From Streptomyces sp. HM190 (GTDB taxonomy: Bacteria; Actinomycetota; Actinomycetes; Streptomycetales; Streptomycetaceae), in NCBI RefSeq assembly GCF_009857135.1, contig NZ_CP047318.1, positions 1,240,001 through 1,304,000 on the forward strand: a DNA stretch of 64,000 nt, read 5' to 3'. A program made the position numbers and the translations under genes. Of this stretch, positions 17,290 to 26,844 are shown piece by piece. The notes under the pieces are model-generated. The model saw only the letters and a list, made by a program, of their open reading frames with translations, did no database searches and was not told the DNA's origin. Numbering within the stretch: the stretch's first letter is position 1; each line of letters starts with the position of its first letter.

Positions 17290-18549
17290 ATGACCGCACA
17301 GGATGTCGACAAGGCCTCGGAGACAAGGGTCTCGACGGCGCGGACTCCCGACGCCCCCACGAGCCACCGCGCCCTCATCGCACTGCTCCTGATCGGCAAC
17401 ACCGCGGTCATCGCCGTCTACATGGGGGCAGGGGTCCTGCTGGCCGTGCAGGCGGCGCAGATCTCGCCGAGCGGCAAGGTGGCCGCCCTCGGTACCGTCA
17501 CCGGCGTCGCGGCGCTGGTCGCCACCCTGGTCCAGCCGATCGTCGGTGCGCTGTCCGATCGCGGCGAGCGCCGCACCCCCTGGATCCTGGGCGGTGCCCT
17601 GGCCGGGTTCGGGCTGCTCGCGGTACTGGCCGACCTGCGTACGGTCCTGCTGCTGACCGTCGGCTGGTGCGCGGTGAGCGCGGCGCTGAACGCGTACCAA
17701 GTCGCGATCGGTTCGGTCGTTCCCGACCGGATACCCGAGTCGCTACGCGGCACCGCCTCGGGATTCGTGAGCCTCGGCATCCCCCTGGGTGCCTTCCTGG
17801 GGCCGTGGCTCGCGGCCCGGGCTGCGCCGGTGTCCCTGCGCACCGGATACCTCCTGCTCGGCGGACTGGTCGCGTTCGCCGCGCTCCTGCTGACCTCCCT
17901 CGCCAGGGAACGGCGGATCCCGGGCGCGCGGTCCGCCGGGCTGCGCGGGCAGCTGACCTCGCTGGTGTCGGCCCTGCGCGGCCGGGACTTCCGCTGGGCC
18001 TTCACGGGCCGGGCGCTGATCACTCTGGGCTACTTCTCCGTCGCGGGGTTCCAGCTGTACATAGTGCAGGATCACACCGTGCTGCCTGAGGGCCTCTCCC
18101 CCGTGGAGGCGGTGGCCGTGCTCAGCCCGGTGGGTGCCGTGGCCATGGCCGTCTCCACAGGGCTCGGTGGGGTTCTGTCCGACCGTACGGGACGACGCAG
18201 GCCTTTCGTGGCGGGAGCGGCGATCGTCTCGGCGGTGGCCGCACTGCTTCCGGTCTTCAGCGACAGCTGGAGCGCGATGCTCGTCTTCGCCGCGCTGAAC
18301 GGGCTCGGCTTCGGCTGCTTCATGGCGGTCGACCTCGCCATCGTGACCCTGGTACTGCCCTCCGCCTCCGACGCGGCGCGTGACCTCGGCGTACTGAACA
18401 TGGCGCAGGCCGGTCCGCAGATCGTGTCACCTCTCATCGGCTCGCTCGCGGTCTCGGTGCTGGGTGGCTTCACCGGGCTTTTCCTGGTGGCCGGGGCGGT
18501 CGCCGTGCTCGGGTCCCTGGCCATGCTGCCGATCCGCGGCGTGCGCTGA
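17290..18549 (+). CDS. MFS transporter (glycoside/disaccharide type)
   Basis: 419-aa membrane protein with about 12 TM helices. Major-facilitator loop motifs are visible: GALSDRGERRTPWILGGA between helices 2 and 3 and GGVLSDRTGRRRPFVAGAA in the second half, similar to sugar porters of the glycoside-pentoside group. It is divergent from the LacI gene and followed by a GH3 beta-glucosidase, so it probably imports a disaccharide or glycoside. A strong terminator follows, so the GH3 gene may depend partly on read-through or its own promoter. Confidence 0.9.
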   Translation: MTAQDVDKASETRVSTARTPDAPTSHRALIALLLIGNTAVIAVYMGAGVLLAVQAAQISPSGKVAALGTVTGVAALVATLVQPIVGALSDRGERRTPWILGGALAGFGLLAVLADLRTVLLLTVGWCAVSAALNAYQVAIGSVVPDRIPESLRGTASGFVSLGIPLGAFLGPWLAARAAPVSLRTGYLLLGGLVAFAALLLTSLARERRIPGARSAGLRGQLTSLVSALRGRDFRWAFTGRALITLGYFSVAGFQLYIVQDHTVLPEGLSPVEAVAVLSPVGAVAMAVSTGLGGVLSDRTGRRRPFVAGAAIVSAVAALLPVFSDSWSAMLVFAALNGLGFGCFMAVDLAIVTLVLPSASDAARDLGVLNMAQAGPQIVSPLIGSLAVSVLGGFTGLFLVAGAVAVLGSLAMLPIRGVR

Positions 18550-18552
18550 ACC

Positions 18553-18588
18553 AGCGGCGGGCCGCGTCCTGACCCGCGGCCCGCCGCT
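18553..18588 (+). terminator. Strong hairpin after MFS gene
   Basis: Perfect 14-bp stem AGCGGCGGGCCGCG / CGCGGCCCGCCGCT with an 8-nt loop, 4 bp after the MFS stop. No T-run, as usual in this kind of genome. Confidence 0.75.
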
Positions 18589-18718
18589 TCATTCCCCCCT
18601 GTTCGCCTGCGCTGTCCCGACCCTGTCGTGACCTGTGTCCGGGCCCTCTCCCCACTGTTCCCGGGCCTGTGCGGCAGCCCCGCGGGCTCCCCCGTCCTGT
18701 CCGAAAGGAATTCCTCAC

Positions 18719-21205
18719 ATGCCCTCTTCACCGGCGCCCGATGTCGTCGAGGCCGCGCTCGCCCGGCTCGACCTGGACACCAAGGCCGGGCTGCTGGCCG
18801 GCCAGGACATGTGGTCGCTCCCCGCCGTCCCCGCCATCGGCCTGCGGTCGCTGGTGATGTCCGACGGTCCCGTCGGGGTCCGCGGCACCCGCTGGTCTCC
18901 GGAGGACCCCTCAGTGGCGCTGCCCAGCCCCACCGCGCTGGCCGCGACATGGGATCCGGGGCTGGCTCACCGTGCCGGACAGCTTCTCGCCGCCGAGGCC
19001 CGCCGCAAGGGGGTGCACATGCTGCTGGCGCCGACGATCAATCTGCACCGCACTCCGCTGGGCGGACGGCACTTCGAATGCCTCTCGGAGGATCCGGTGC
19101 TGACCGGCCGGATGGCGACGGGTTACGTACGCGGCGTCCAGGGCGGAGGAGTAGCGGTGGCCGTGAAGCACTTCGTCGCCAACGACAGCGAGACGGAGCG
19201 GTTCTCCCTCGACGTCCAAGTCGATGAGCGCACGCTGCGGGAGCTGTACCTGGCCCCGTTCGAGCATGTGGTCACGCAAGGCGGCGTGTGGGCGGTGATG
19301 TCCTCGTACAACGGTGTGAACGGTTCGAGCATGACGGAGAACCACCAACTTCAGCGCGAGGTGCTGCGCGGCGAGTGGGGGTTCGACGGGATCACATTGT
19401 CCGACTGGGGTGCGGCACGGGACACGGCGCGTGCGATCACCGCCGGACTGGACGTGGCCATGCCCGGCCCCAAGACGGTGTACGGGCAGGCTCTGGCCAC
19501 TGCCGTCCGCGACGGCAGGGTCCCGGAGGAGGCCGTCGACGAGGCGGTGCGGCGCGTGCTGCGACTCGCCCTGCGGGTGGGCGCGCTCGATGGTGCGGAG
19601 GTTTCCCGCAGGCAGGGCAAGGGCAGCCCTGCCACACACGGAGGCGACCTGGCTCGCGAGATCGCCCGGCGGTCCTTCGTCCTGCTCAAGAACGACGATG
19701 CGGTGCTTCCCCTGCGGCAGCCGGACGGGCTGCGCAGGATCGCGATCATAGGTGACGCGGCGAAGGACGCCCGGGTGATGGGCGGCGGCACCGCCACCGT
19801 GTTCCCGCCCCATGTCGTGACCCCGCTCGCGGGACTGCGCGCCGCCCTGCCCCGTGAGGTGGAGATCGTCCACGCCCAAGGCGCCGACCCGCGCGCCCAC
19901 CTCGCCCCCGCTCTCCACGGCTTCACCCTGCGCGCGCAGTTCCACGACGGCGAGGGCACCGTCCTGGCCGACCTCCCGCAGCCGGACGGCAAGGTCCAGA
20001 TGTTCGGGAGCATGCCCACCGGCGTCAACTCCGACCGGCTCCGCTCCGCACGGATCAGCGGAACGTTCACCCCTGACCGCACCGGTGAACACACCTTCGC
20101 CGTCAGCGGTCACGGCCGTCTGCGGTTCACCCTCGGCGGACGCGTGCTCTACGACGCCCACCTCGCGCCGGAAAGCGACGATCCCTTCCTGGCCGTCATG
20201 TCGCCGTCGGAAGAGCGCCTCACCGTGCACCTGGAGGCGGGCAGAACGGTCGATGTGACGCTGGACCACGTCCCGACCGGCCGTGACGTGGGAGAGGGAA
20301 TTCCGGCGCTGTCCTTCGGTCTGGGACACCGGCCGCCGACACGGCCGGACGAGGAACTGCTCAGGGAGGCCGTGGAAGCCGCGGCCCGCGCGGACGTCGC
20401 TGTGGTCGTCGTGGCAACCACCGAGGAGGTCGAGAGCGAGGGGTTCGACCGTACGGATCTGAAGCTGCCCGGGCGCCAGGACGAACTGGTTGCCCGCGTG
20501 GCCGCCGTCAACCCCCGGACGGTCGTGGTGGTGAACACCGGTTCCCCGGTGGAGATGCCGTGGCGTGACGACGTGTCCGCGATCCTGCTCACCTGGTTTC
20601 CCGGCCAGGAAGCCGGTCACGCGCTCGCCGACGTACTCCTCGGCGAGGCCGAGCCCGGCGGCCGACTGCCCACCACATGGCCCGCGGAGGCGGAGGACTG
20701 CCCGGTACTGGATGTTCGGCCGACCGGCGGAGTGCTGCGCTACGAGGAGCAACTCCTCATCGGCTATGCCGCCTGGCAGCGTGGGCGAACAGAGCCTGCC
20801 TACTGGTTCGGACACGGCCTCGGATACACCGAATGGGCTTACGAGAAGGCCGAGTTCACCCCAGGCACTCCCGGGTCCGATGTCCTCGGCACACTCCGTG
20901 TCCGGGTCCGCAACGTGGGTTCCCGCACAGGCCGGGAGGTCGTGCAGACCTACATCGAGTCGATGGAGGCCGAAGCATCCACGTCGTCCCCGACCCCGTT
21001 GCGGCGCCTGACCGGATTCGCCACCGCCCAGGCCGAGCCGGGGCAGTCCGCCTCCGTCGAGATCACCGTGCCGCGCCGCGCCGTGGAAGCCTGGGACACC
21101 GCTACAGGAACCTGGCGCACAGTGACCGGTGAGCACTGGCTGCGTACCGGCCGAAGCTGCGTGGATCTGCGCCTGGACACGCCGATCACGGTGCTCTCCT
21201 CCTGA
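18719..21205 (+). CDS. Glycoside hydrolase family 3 beta-glucosidase with PA14 insert
   Basis: 828-aa cytoplasmic GH3 enzyme. Order: (beta/alpha)8 domain (~1-290) with catalytic nucleophile Asp229 in TLSDWGA and KHFVANDSE; start of the alpha/beta sandwich domain (RRSFVLLKNDDAVLPL); PA14 domain (~395-530, FTPDRTGEHTFAVSGHGRLRF); rest of the sandwich (EEVESEGFDRTDLKLPGRQ, TWFPGQEAGHALADVLLGE); C-terminal fibronectin-III-like domain. No signal peptide. ATG 18719 follows an AAAGGAA site. Likely cleaves imported glucosides or xylosides together with the GH43 enzyme under LacI control. Confidence 0.93.
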   Translation: MPSSPAPDVVEAALARLDLDTKAGLLAGQDMWSLPAVPAIGLRSLVMSDGPVGVRGTRWSPEDPSVALPSPTALAATWDPGLAHRAGQLLAAEARRKGVHMLLAPTINLHRTPLGGRHFECLSEDPVLTGRMATGYVRGVQGGGVAVAVKHFVANDSETERFSLDVQVDERTLRELYLAPFEHVVTQGGVWAVMSSYNGVNGSSMTENHQLQREVLRGEWGFDGITLSDWGAARDTARAITAGLDVAMPGPKTVYGQALATAVRDGRVPEEAVDEAVRRVLRLALRVGALDGAEVSRRQGKGSPATHGGDLAREIARRSFVLLKNDDAVLPLRQPDGLRRIAIIGDAAKDARVMGGGTATVFPPHVVTPLAGLRAALPREVEIVHAQGADPRAHLAPALHGFTLRAQFHDGEGTVLADLPQPDGKVQMFGSMPTGVNSDRLRSARISGTFTPDRTGEHTFAVSGHGRLRFTLGGRVLYDAHLAPESDDPFLAVMSPSEERLTVHLEAGRTVDVTLDHVPTGRDVGEGIPALSFGLGHRPPTRPDEELLREAVEAAARADVAVVVVATTEEVESEGFDRTDLKLPGRQDELVARVAAVNPRTVVVVNTGSPVEMPWRDDVSAILLTWFPGQEAGHALADVLLGEAEPGGRLPTTWPAEAEDCPVLDVRPTGGVLRYEEQLLIGYAAWQRGRTEPAYWFGHGLGYTEWAYEKAEFTPGTPGSDVLGTLRVRVRNVGSRTGREVVQTYIESMEAEASTSSPTPLRRLTGFATAQAEPGQSASVEITVPRRAVEAWDTATGTWRTVTGEHWLRTGRSCVDLRLDTPITVLSS

Positions 21206-21265
21206 CGACTCCGGCCCGGGGGCCTTCCCGACCCGCCCCGCCTGGATCCCCGGCGCCGGAGTCAA

Positions 21266-21304
21266 GGGCCCTGGCACGAGGAAGTGTTCTTCGTGCCAGG
21301 GCCC
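21266..21304. terminator. Bidirectional terminator between GH3 and SpoIIE genes
   Basis: Perfect 14-bp stem GGGCCCTGGCACGA / TCGTGCCAGGGCCC with an 11-nt loop, 61 bp after the GH3 stop and upstream of a convergent gene. Confidence 0.8.
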
Positions 21305-21710
21305 GCCTGTTCTTTGAACACCGAGACCGCGCGCCGCCGGCGCAACACGACGGCGGTGCAGTGCGGACAGGTGAGGGCTCCCGCCGCAGCCGCGGCTCGC
21401 CCCCGGTGGGTGACGACATCGGCCGCTCCTGGTCCATCCGTCGGGACCGGTGTCGCTTCGACAGGTCAAGGAAGTCCGGACGACTGCGCCCGGCAAGTGC
21501 ACCCTGTAGGCGCGAATCCCGGACACCCGTGCGGACCGGTGGACGGCCAGGGACGCCTGCGGCGGGGCGTCCAGGCCGGTGTCGACCGCGACCACGAAGA
21601 AGTCCCCCAGTCATCACCCACGACTGGCGGCAACGACCTCAGCCGCCGGCGCCGGGTCGAGCATGCCCGTCATCGGCACCGCCGAGGGGTGACGTGCCCT
21701 CGCTGTCCTG
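21305..21710. other. Intergenic stretch, no supported gene
   Basis: About 400 bp between convergent genes. Minus-strand frames exist but show neither third-position GC bias nor recognisable motifs, and no start is supported. It may be decayed coding DNA. Confidence 0.45.
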
Positions 21711-24206
21711 TCAGTGCGAGGAGAGCGTGGCGGCCGGGAGCACCTGCTCGCACCAGATGGTCTTCCCGGTCGTGGTCTGGCGGGTGCCCCAGCGGTCGGT
21801 CAGATGGGCGACCAGCAGGAGACCGCGGCCTCCTTCGTCGAAGGCCCGCGCCCGCCTCAGGTGGGGAGCGGTGCTGCTGCTGTCCGACACTTCGCAGATC
21901 AGCACCCGGGGGGAGGCGCTTCCTGGAGTGGCGGAGGACTGCGGGGTGATCAGCCGGAGCTCGATGGGCGTGTCTGCGTAGCGGATGGCATTCGTGACCA
22001 GTTCGCTCACCACAAGCTCGGTGACGAAAGAGGCCTCTTCAAGACCCCATGAGCCGAGCTTGCGGAGGGTCTCTGCTCGTGCTCGGGCCACGGCGGCGGG
22101 ATCCGGGGAGATGTTCCACACGGCGACCTGTTCGGGACCCAGGGGACGGGGACGCACCAGAAGCAGGGCGGCATCGTCGGAGGGGCGCACGGGGAGCAGC
22201 GTCTCCACCACACGGTCGCACAGCTCCTCCAGTGAGTCGGCGGGGGCCCTCAACGTCCGGCACAGGGTGTCCAGGCCCTGGCCGATGTCGCGTTGTCGCG
22301 ATTCCACCAGGCCGTCGGTGTAGAGGGCGAGCACACTCTGCTCTGGCAAGTCCAGATCCGCCGACTCGAACGGCAGGCCCCCGAGGCCGAGCGGCGGCCC
22401 GGCAGGGAGGTCCACGAAGGACACGGCACCGTCGGAACCGACGAGGACGGGCGCCGGATGGCCGGCCCTGGCCATGGAACAGTGCCCTGACACCGGGTCG
22501 TAGACGGCGTAGAGACAGGTGGCTTCGATCCCCGCTCCGGCGTCGGCGTCACTGTCATGGGCCAGGTCGGCAGAGACCGAGCCGGCGGATTCCGCCGACA
22601 GCCGGATGACCAGGTCGTCCAGGCGCGTGAGCAGTTCCTCCGGAGTGGGGTCGACATCGGCGAGGGCGCGCACGGCCGTGCGCAGCCGGCCCATGGCCGC
22701 GGCGGCGTGGATGCCATGGCCGACCACGTCGCCGACCACCAGGCCCACTCGGGCCCCGGAGAGCTCGATCACGTCGAACCAGTCACCGCCCACGCCCGTG
22801 CGATGGCTGGCCGGGAGGTAGCGGGAGGCGACCACGGCGGCGGACGGCTGGAGCAGCCCCTGCGGCAGCAGGCTGCGTTGCAGCGCCAGCGCGGCGGTGC
22901 GCTCACGGGTGAAGCGCCTGGCGTTGTCCAGGCACACGGCGGCTCGGGACACCAGTTCCTCGGCCAGCGCCAGATCCTCCGGCTCGAAGGGGTCCGGAGT
23001 GTCCCGGGTGCGGGTGCACATCACCACGCCAAGGGTCGTGCCGCGTGCTCTGACCGGTACGAGGATCCAGGAATGGGTGCCGTACCTGCTGACCTTGGCC
23101 TGGCGGGCCGGGCTCGCCGCGATCCAGGCGCTGACCGCCGGATCCGAGGTCCGGTACAGCGCCGATCGGCCGGAGGCCAGGCACAGTGCCGCCGGGGAGC
23201 TGGCCAGGTAGACATCGGCGTCGCCGGCGACGGCGACCTCCTCGAAGGCGCCTTCGAACCACACTCTCTCGGCGATCCGCCGCAGCCGCACCGCGCCGGG
23301 AATGGGGCCGGGAGCGGGTTCGTCCCCTCTGAGCAGCCCCTCCAGCAGGTCCACCCGGGCGAAGTCGGCGAACCCCGGGACGGCCACCTCCGTCAGCTCC
23401 TGGGCGGTGCGGACCAGATCCAGTGTGCTGCCGATGCGGGCGCCTGCCTCGTTGAGCAGCGATAGGCGCTCCCGGGCCAGCCGTTCCTCCGTGACATCGC
23501 CGACCGTGGTGCACACCCCGAGTGTCCGCCCCAGGGCGTCCCGGAGCGGAGCGGTGGTCACGGTGTACACGTGTGTGCGCGACACGGTGGGTGGTGTGGC
23601 GCGGAAGTCGAAGCAGATCTCTTCCTCGCCGGTCTCCAGGACACGGCGCATGCGCTGTTCCCACCCGGCGACGCTCGCGCCCTGGACGACTTCGCCGAGG
23701 GTTCGCCCCCGGCGCAGGTCGTCCGGCACACCAGTGATCCCTCGCATCGCGGCACTCTGGCAGACACAGCGCAGGTCGGCGTCGTACACCGTGAGGGCCG
23801 TACCGGAGCGGTTCAGGAGCCACTCCACGAGCGCCTCTCGTTCTTCGCCCCCGAGAGGACCGGGAGGCGGCCCGAGCAGCAGCACCCAGCCCTGCGGGGC
23901 GTGATCGGAAAGCAGGGGATAGCCGGACACCGGCAGGGTCAGCAGCCGGCCGTCCCGGCACCGGACCGGGAGTACCCGGTGGCTCTCCTCGACGGCGCCC
24001 GACCCGGCGGCGGCCGGGGGCGGCAGGTCCACCAGTTCCTTCAGTGACCGGCCGGCGGCCTGGGCGGATGTGTACCCCACGAGGTGCTCCGCGCTCCGGC
24101 TCCAGGCCAGCACAACGCCCTGCGCATCGATCACGACCAGCCCGGTCGGCCGGTCCGCCGGGCCGGCGGGATCGCCCTCGTTCACGGACGGGCCGAAGGT
24201 CGCCAT
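21711..24206 (-). CDS. SpoIIE-type PP2C phosphatase with PAS, GAF and ATPase domains
   Basis: 831-aa cytoplasmic signalling protein. Domains in order: PAS (~20-110, LVVIDAQGVVLAWSRSAEHL), second PAS (~125-245, LTVYDADLRCVCQS then GDVTEERLARERL), GAF (~255-430), SpoIIE phosphatase (~445-680, GGDWFDVIEL, VGLVVGDVVGHG, LALYTDGLVESR) and HATPase_c anti-sigma kinase domain (~700-831, ELVVSELVTNAIRYA). Metal-ligand Asp residues are present. It probably dephosphorylates an anti-anti-sigma factor; the kinase domain suggests it may also act as the anti-sigma partner. ATG 24206 gives the PAS start; neighbours upstream are the HD and dikinase genes. Confidence 0.9.
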   Translation of the reverse strand: MATFGPSVNEGDPAGPADRPTGLVVIDAQGVVLAWSRSAEHLVGYTSAQAAGRSLKELVDLPPPAAAGSGAVEESHRVLPVRCRDGRLLTLPVSGYPLLSDHAPQGWVLLLGPPPGPLGGEEREALVEWLLNRSGTALTVYDADLRCVCQSAAMRGITGVPDDLRRGRTLGEVVQGASVAGWEQRMRRVLETGEEEICFDFRATPPTVSRTHVYTVTTAPLRDALGRTLGVCTTVGDVTEERLARERLSLLNEAGARIGSTLDLVRTAQELTEVAVPGFADFARVDLLEGLLRGDEPAPGPIPGAVRLRRIAERVWFEGAFEEVAVAGDADVYLASSPAALCLASGRSALYRTSDPAVSAWIAASPARQAKVSRYGTHSWILVPVRARGTTLGVVMCTRTRDTPDPFEPEDLALAEELVSRAAVCLDNARRFTRERTAALALQRSLLPQGLLQPSAAVVASRYLPASHRTGVGGDWFDVIELSGARVGLVVGDVVGHGIHAAAAMGRLRTAVRALADVDPTPEELLTRLDDLVIRLSAESAGSVSADLAHDSDADAGAGIEATCLYAVYDPVSGHCSMARAGHPAPVLVGSDGAVSFVDLPAGPPLGLGGLPFESADLDLPEQSVLALYTDGLVESRQRDIGQGLDTLCRTLRAPADSLEELCDRVVETLLPVRPSDDAALLLVRPRPLGPEQVAVWNISPDPAAVARARAETLRKLGSWGLEEASFVTELVVSELVTNAIRYADTPIELRLITPQSSATPGSASPRVLICEVSDSSSTAPHLRRARAFDEGGRGLLLVAHLTDRWGTRQTTTGKTIWCEQVLPAATLSSH

Positions 24207-24238
24207 GGCTCCAAGCGTCGTCCTGATTCGCCGCACAA

Positions 24239-24928
24239 TCAACCGGACCCACGCCGGTCCAGGGTCAGCCGCTGAGGGCTGACGTCGATCGTGGCCACGG
24301 CGCCGAGCGCGCCGGCCATGGCACGTGCCGCCGAGGTGAGCAGCTGACCGTCGACGCGCTCCGAGACCAGGCGCAGGGCCTGCGTCGCGTCGAGCCCGAA
24401 CCACGAGGCGATCGTCCGGAGTCCGTGCGGAGTGAGCCGCCACAGTTTGTCGGCGTCCCTGACCACCGCGTCGTCCGGGCCGAGTGAGTGGTCCCGGGTG
24501 TCATGGCCGTCGACGATGGCCGCGACGTCGGCGGTCAGTTCCGGCGGGTAGCCGAGGTCGCGCAGGATGCGGACGGCGATGCGCGCCCCTTCCCTCTCGT
24601 GGGCACGCACCGTCTCCCGGTTCGACACCGGGTCGGCGACCGCCGCGAGGATCTGGTCCGGGGACACCGCCTTCCAGCCGGTGTCGTGCAGCAGGGCTGC
24701 CGGCAGGACGACGTCGGGCCGGGCCTGGGGTACCTCGTCGAGCAGGGCCGAGGCCAGGCCGAAGGTGTACAGGGAATGCACGTCGTTGCTGCGTACGTCG
24801 AGATGGGGCAGGGCCTGTTCCCAGACCTTCTCGAAGGTGCCGGTGAGGCGGGCCGTGCGCCGCGGCCAGTGCTCCGCGGGGAGCCCGGCAGGTGGGGGCG
24901 GCCGGTCGGCCACGGGATCGTGGGGCAT
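24239..24928 (-). CDS. HD domain phosphohydrolase-like protein
   Basis: 229-aa soluble HD-superfamily protein. Metal-site pattern: H in HSLYTFGLASALLDE, HD in LLHDTGWKA, H in REGARIAVRILRDLG region, and IVDGHDTRDHSLG with later DADKLWRL. ATG 24928 has AGGAGG 5 nt upstream. It follows the dikinase central subunit by 70 bp and precedes the SpoIIE gene by 32 bp on the same strand. HD proteins hydrolyse phosphomonoesters or nucleotides; context suggests it acts on the dikinase product or a related signal, but this is inference. Confidence 0.85.
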   Translation of the reverse strand: MPHDPVADRPPPPAGLPAEHWPRRTARLTGTFEKVWEQALPHLDVRSNDVHSLYTFGLASALLDEVPQARPDVVLPAALLHDTGWKAVSPDQILAAVADPVSNRETVRAHEREGARIAVRILRDLGYPPELTADVAAIVDGHDTRDHSLGPDDAVVRDADKLWRLTPHGLRTIASWFGLDATQALRLVSERVDGQLLTSAARAMAGALGAVATIDVSPQRLTLDRRGSG

Positions 24929-24998
24929 GACGACCTCCTGGCGCACGGATGGGCCGACGGACACGTGTCGGCGGAGAAGCCGCCACACATCCCCACTG

Positions 24999-26819
24999 TC
25001 AGTCCAGGACGGTGACCGTGCCGGTGGTTCCGTCGACACGGATCCGTCGGCCGGTCGGGATGAGGGTGGACGCGTCTCCGGTGCCGGTGACGGCCGGCAC
25101 CGTGTACTCACGGCACACGATGGCGGCGTGGGACATCACCCCTCCGATGTCGGTGACCGCCGCCCGCACCTTGCCGAACACCGGGGCCCAGCTGGGTGCG
25201 GTGACCGACGCGACGATGATCTCGCCCTCCTGGACGAGGGACAGATCACGCGGACCGCGGACCACGCGGGCCGGTCCCTCGGCAGTGCCGGGTGAGGCCG
25301 GTACGCCGGTCAGCCCGCCGGTGGCCGAGCCCCCGCCCAGCCAGGAGCGGATCCGCTCCTCGTCGATCCCCCACAGCATGATGGTGAACGGCTCGGTGAC
25401 CGACGGCGGGGGGACGCCGAGCGCGGGCTGGGGTCGCCGTCGGGCGAGGGCGGCCATGATCCGACGGCGCCGCGCGATCTCCGGTGGCCAGTAGTCGCAG
25501 CCCACGGGCCGGCTGCCCGAGGCCCAGCCGTTGACGTGGTCGAACAGCGCCTCCCGGACCTCGTCACGGGTGAGGTGGAACATGTCCCCGTCGGCGGGCC
25601 AGAATCCGGCGCTCCGCAGCAGCCGGGACAGTTCCCTCGCTTTGCGCCAGAACACGCCCATGGTCCAGTGCTCGATGTAGAAGTTGTGATTCTCCACGTA
25701 CGGGTACGCCTGTCGTGCGACGCTCAGTTTCGCGTCGAAGACCGGCCGCTGCGCGGGATCGAGGAGTTCCCTGTACTCGCCGGTGATCCGCTCGCGGTCG
25801 GCGACCAGCCCCGGGAGGTCCCGGTCGATCGTCTCGCCTCGGAGCAGCCTCAGAACGTAGTCGCGGATGTACCCCAGGGGCAGCGAGGGGTCGTCCCGCC
25901 AGTAGACGTCACTCGCGTAGAAGCCGTTGCCCGAAGTGAAGTTGAACCACGGGTCGCGTGCGGCGTCCCAGGCGTCGAGCCACTCCCTGCCCGGCCGGCC
26001 GGAGACGGCCAGGGCCCTGAGTGTGTGCGCGCCGGGGTCCGCAGGCATCAGCCTGTTCTCGACATTCAGTTCGACAGCGAGCTTGGCCAGCCGCTTCAGC
26101 TCCTCGTCGGGACGGAACAGTTCCATCTCCACGCCCTGGACCACTCTGGCGACCCCGAGGTCCGGGATGTCGGGGAACCAACGCCTGCACGCCAGGAAGA
26201 AGTCCAGGTAGGCGGCGTAGCCGAGGTTGAGGAACTCGAAGTGGTGCTGCCAGCCGCGGTGGCAGAGCGCGATGAGCCGGTCGTATCGGGTCAGCAGTGC
26301 GTCACTGGCGCCGGTCCCGGCTCCGGCCTCGACCTCCTCGGCGGGCTGGGTCTCGGGCAAGGGGGCGAACCTGATCGCCTCCAGTTCACGTACCGTCTCC
26401 AGGACCTTGCGCTTCCAGTGGGCCAGCAGCTGTTCCCAGTGACCGAAGTAGTGCCCGGCTCGCCTTTCGAACTCCGGTACGCGCTCCGCGACACGGTCGG
26501 CGGGCGCGGGAACCGGGCTCAGGTAGCAGTAGCCCTGGTGGATGCGTCGTTCCAACCCGTACGAGGTCGGTACCAGGAAGTACCTGGTGTTGTACTCGCC
26601 GAGGCATTTCACCGCGAACTCCGCGCCGATCGTCTCGAACGGCTTGATGACGCTGGGCCAGTGCTGACTGTCGCAGAACCAGAACGCGGACTCGTCCGCC
26701 TCACGCCGGTCCTCCTGGAACAGCAGGTGGTACGGGTACAGGTGTCGCCATCCCTCGGCGCCCGGTGGGTCCGGCAGCTCGTAGGGGCTGGGGAACGCGG
26801 TTCGGGTGTCGGTCGCCAT
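24999..26819 (-). CDS. PEP-utilising mobile (phosphohistidine) domain protein, split dikinase subunit
   Basis: 606-aa protein whose C-terminal ~100 residues are the swivelling phosphohistidine domain of PEP synthase-type enzymes: GVPASPGTAEGPARVV then GGVMSHAAIVCREYTVPAV with the phosphorylatable His564. The N-terminal ~480 residues have no PEP/pyruvate barrel signature; they resemble the substrate part of phenylphosphate synthase or rifampicin phosphotransferase-like proteins (PYHLLFQEDRR..., many aromatic residues). The ATP-grasp partner is the separate gene 25 bp upstream. The pair matches in size the two main subunits of phenylphosphate synthase. Acceptor substrate unknown. Confidence 0.8.
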   Translation of the reverse strand: MATDTRTAFPSPYELPDPPGAEGWRHLYPYHLLFQEDRREADESAFWFCDSQHWPSVIKPFETIGAEFAVKCLGEYNTRYFLVPTSYGLERRIHQGYCYLSPVPAPADRVAERVPEFERRAGHYFGHWEQLLAHWKRKVLETVRELEAIRFAPLPETQPAEEVEAGAGTGASDALLTRYDRLIALCHRGWQHHFEFLNLGYAAYLDFFLACRRWFPDIPDLGVARVVQGVEMELFRPDEELKRLAKLAVELNVENRLMPADPGAHTLRALAVSGRPGREWLDAWDAARDPWFNFTSGNGFYASDVYWRDDPSLPLGYIRDYVLRLLRGETIDRDLPGLVADRERITGEYRELLDPAQRPVFDAKLSVARQAYPYVENHNFYIEHWTMGVFWRKARELSRLLRSAGFWPADGDMFHLTRDEVREALFDHVNGWASGSRPVGCDYWPPEIARRRRIMAALARRRPQPALGVPPPSVTEPFTIMLWGIDEERIRSWLGGGSATGGLTGVPASPGTAEGPARVVRGPRDLSLVQEGEIIVASVTAPSWAPVFGKVRAAVTDIGGVMSHAAIVCREYTVPAVTGTGDASTLIPTGRRIRVDGTTGTVTVLD

Positions 26820-26844
26820 GGTGCGGTCCGTTCCTCGTCGCGGC

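Noticed and set aside
18911..21595. 894-codon open frame on the minus strand
   Set aside because: Entirely antisense to the GH3 gene; composition (His, Val, Arg, Gly rich) is that of a shadow frame.
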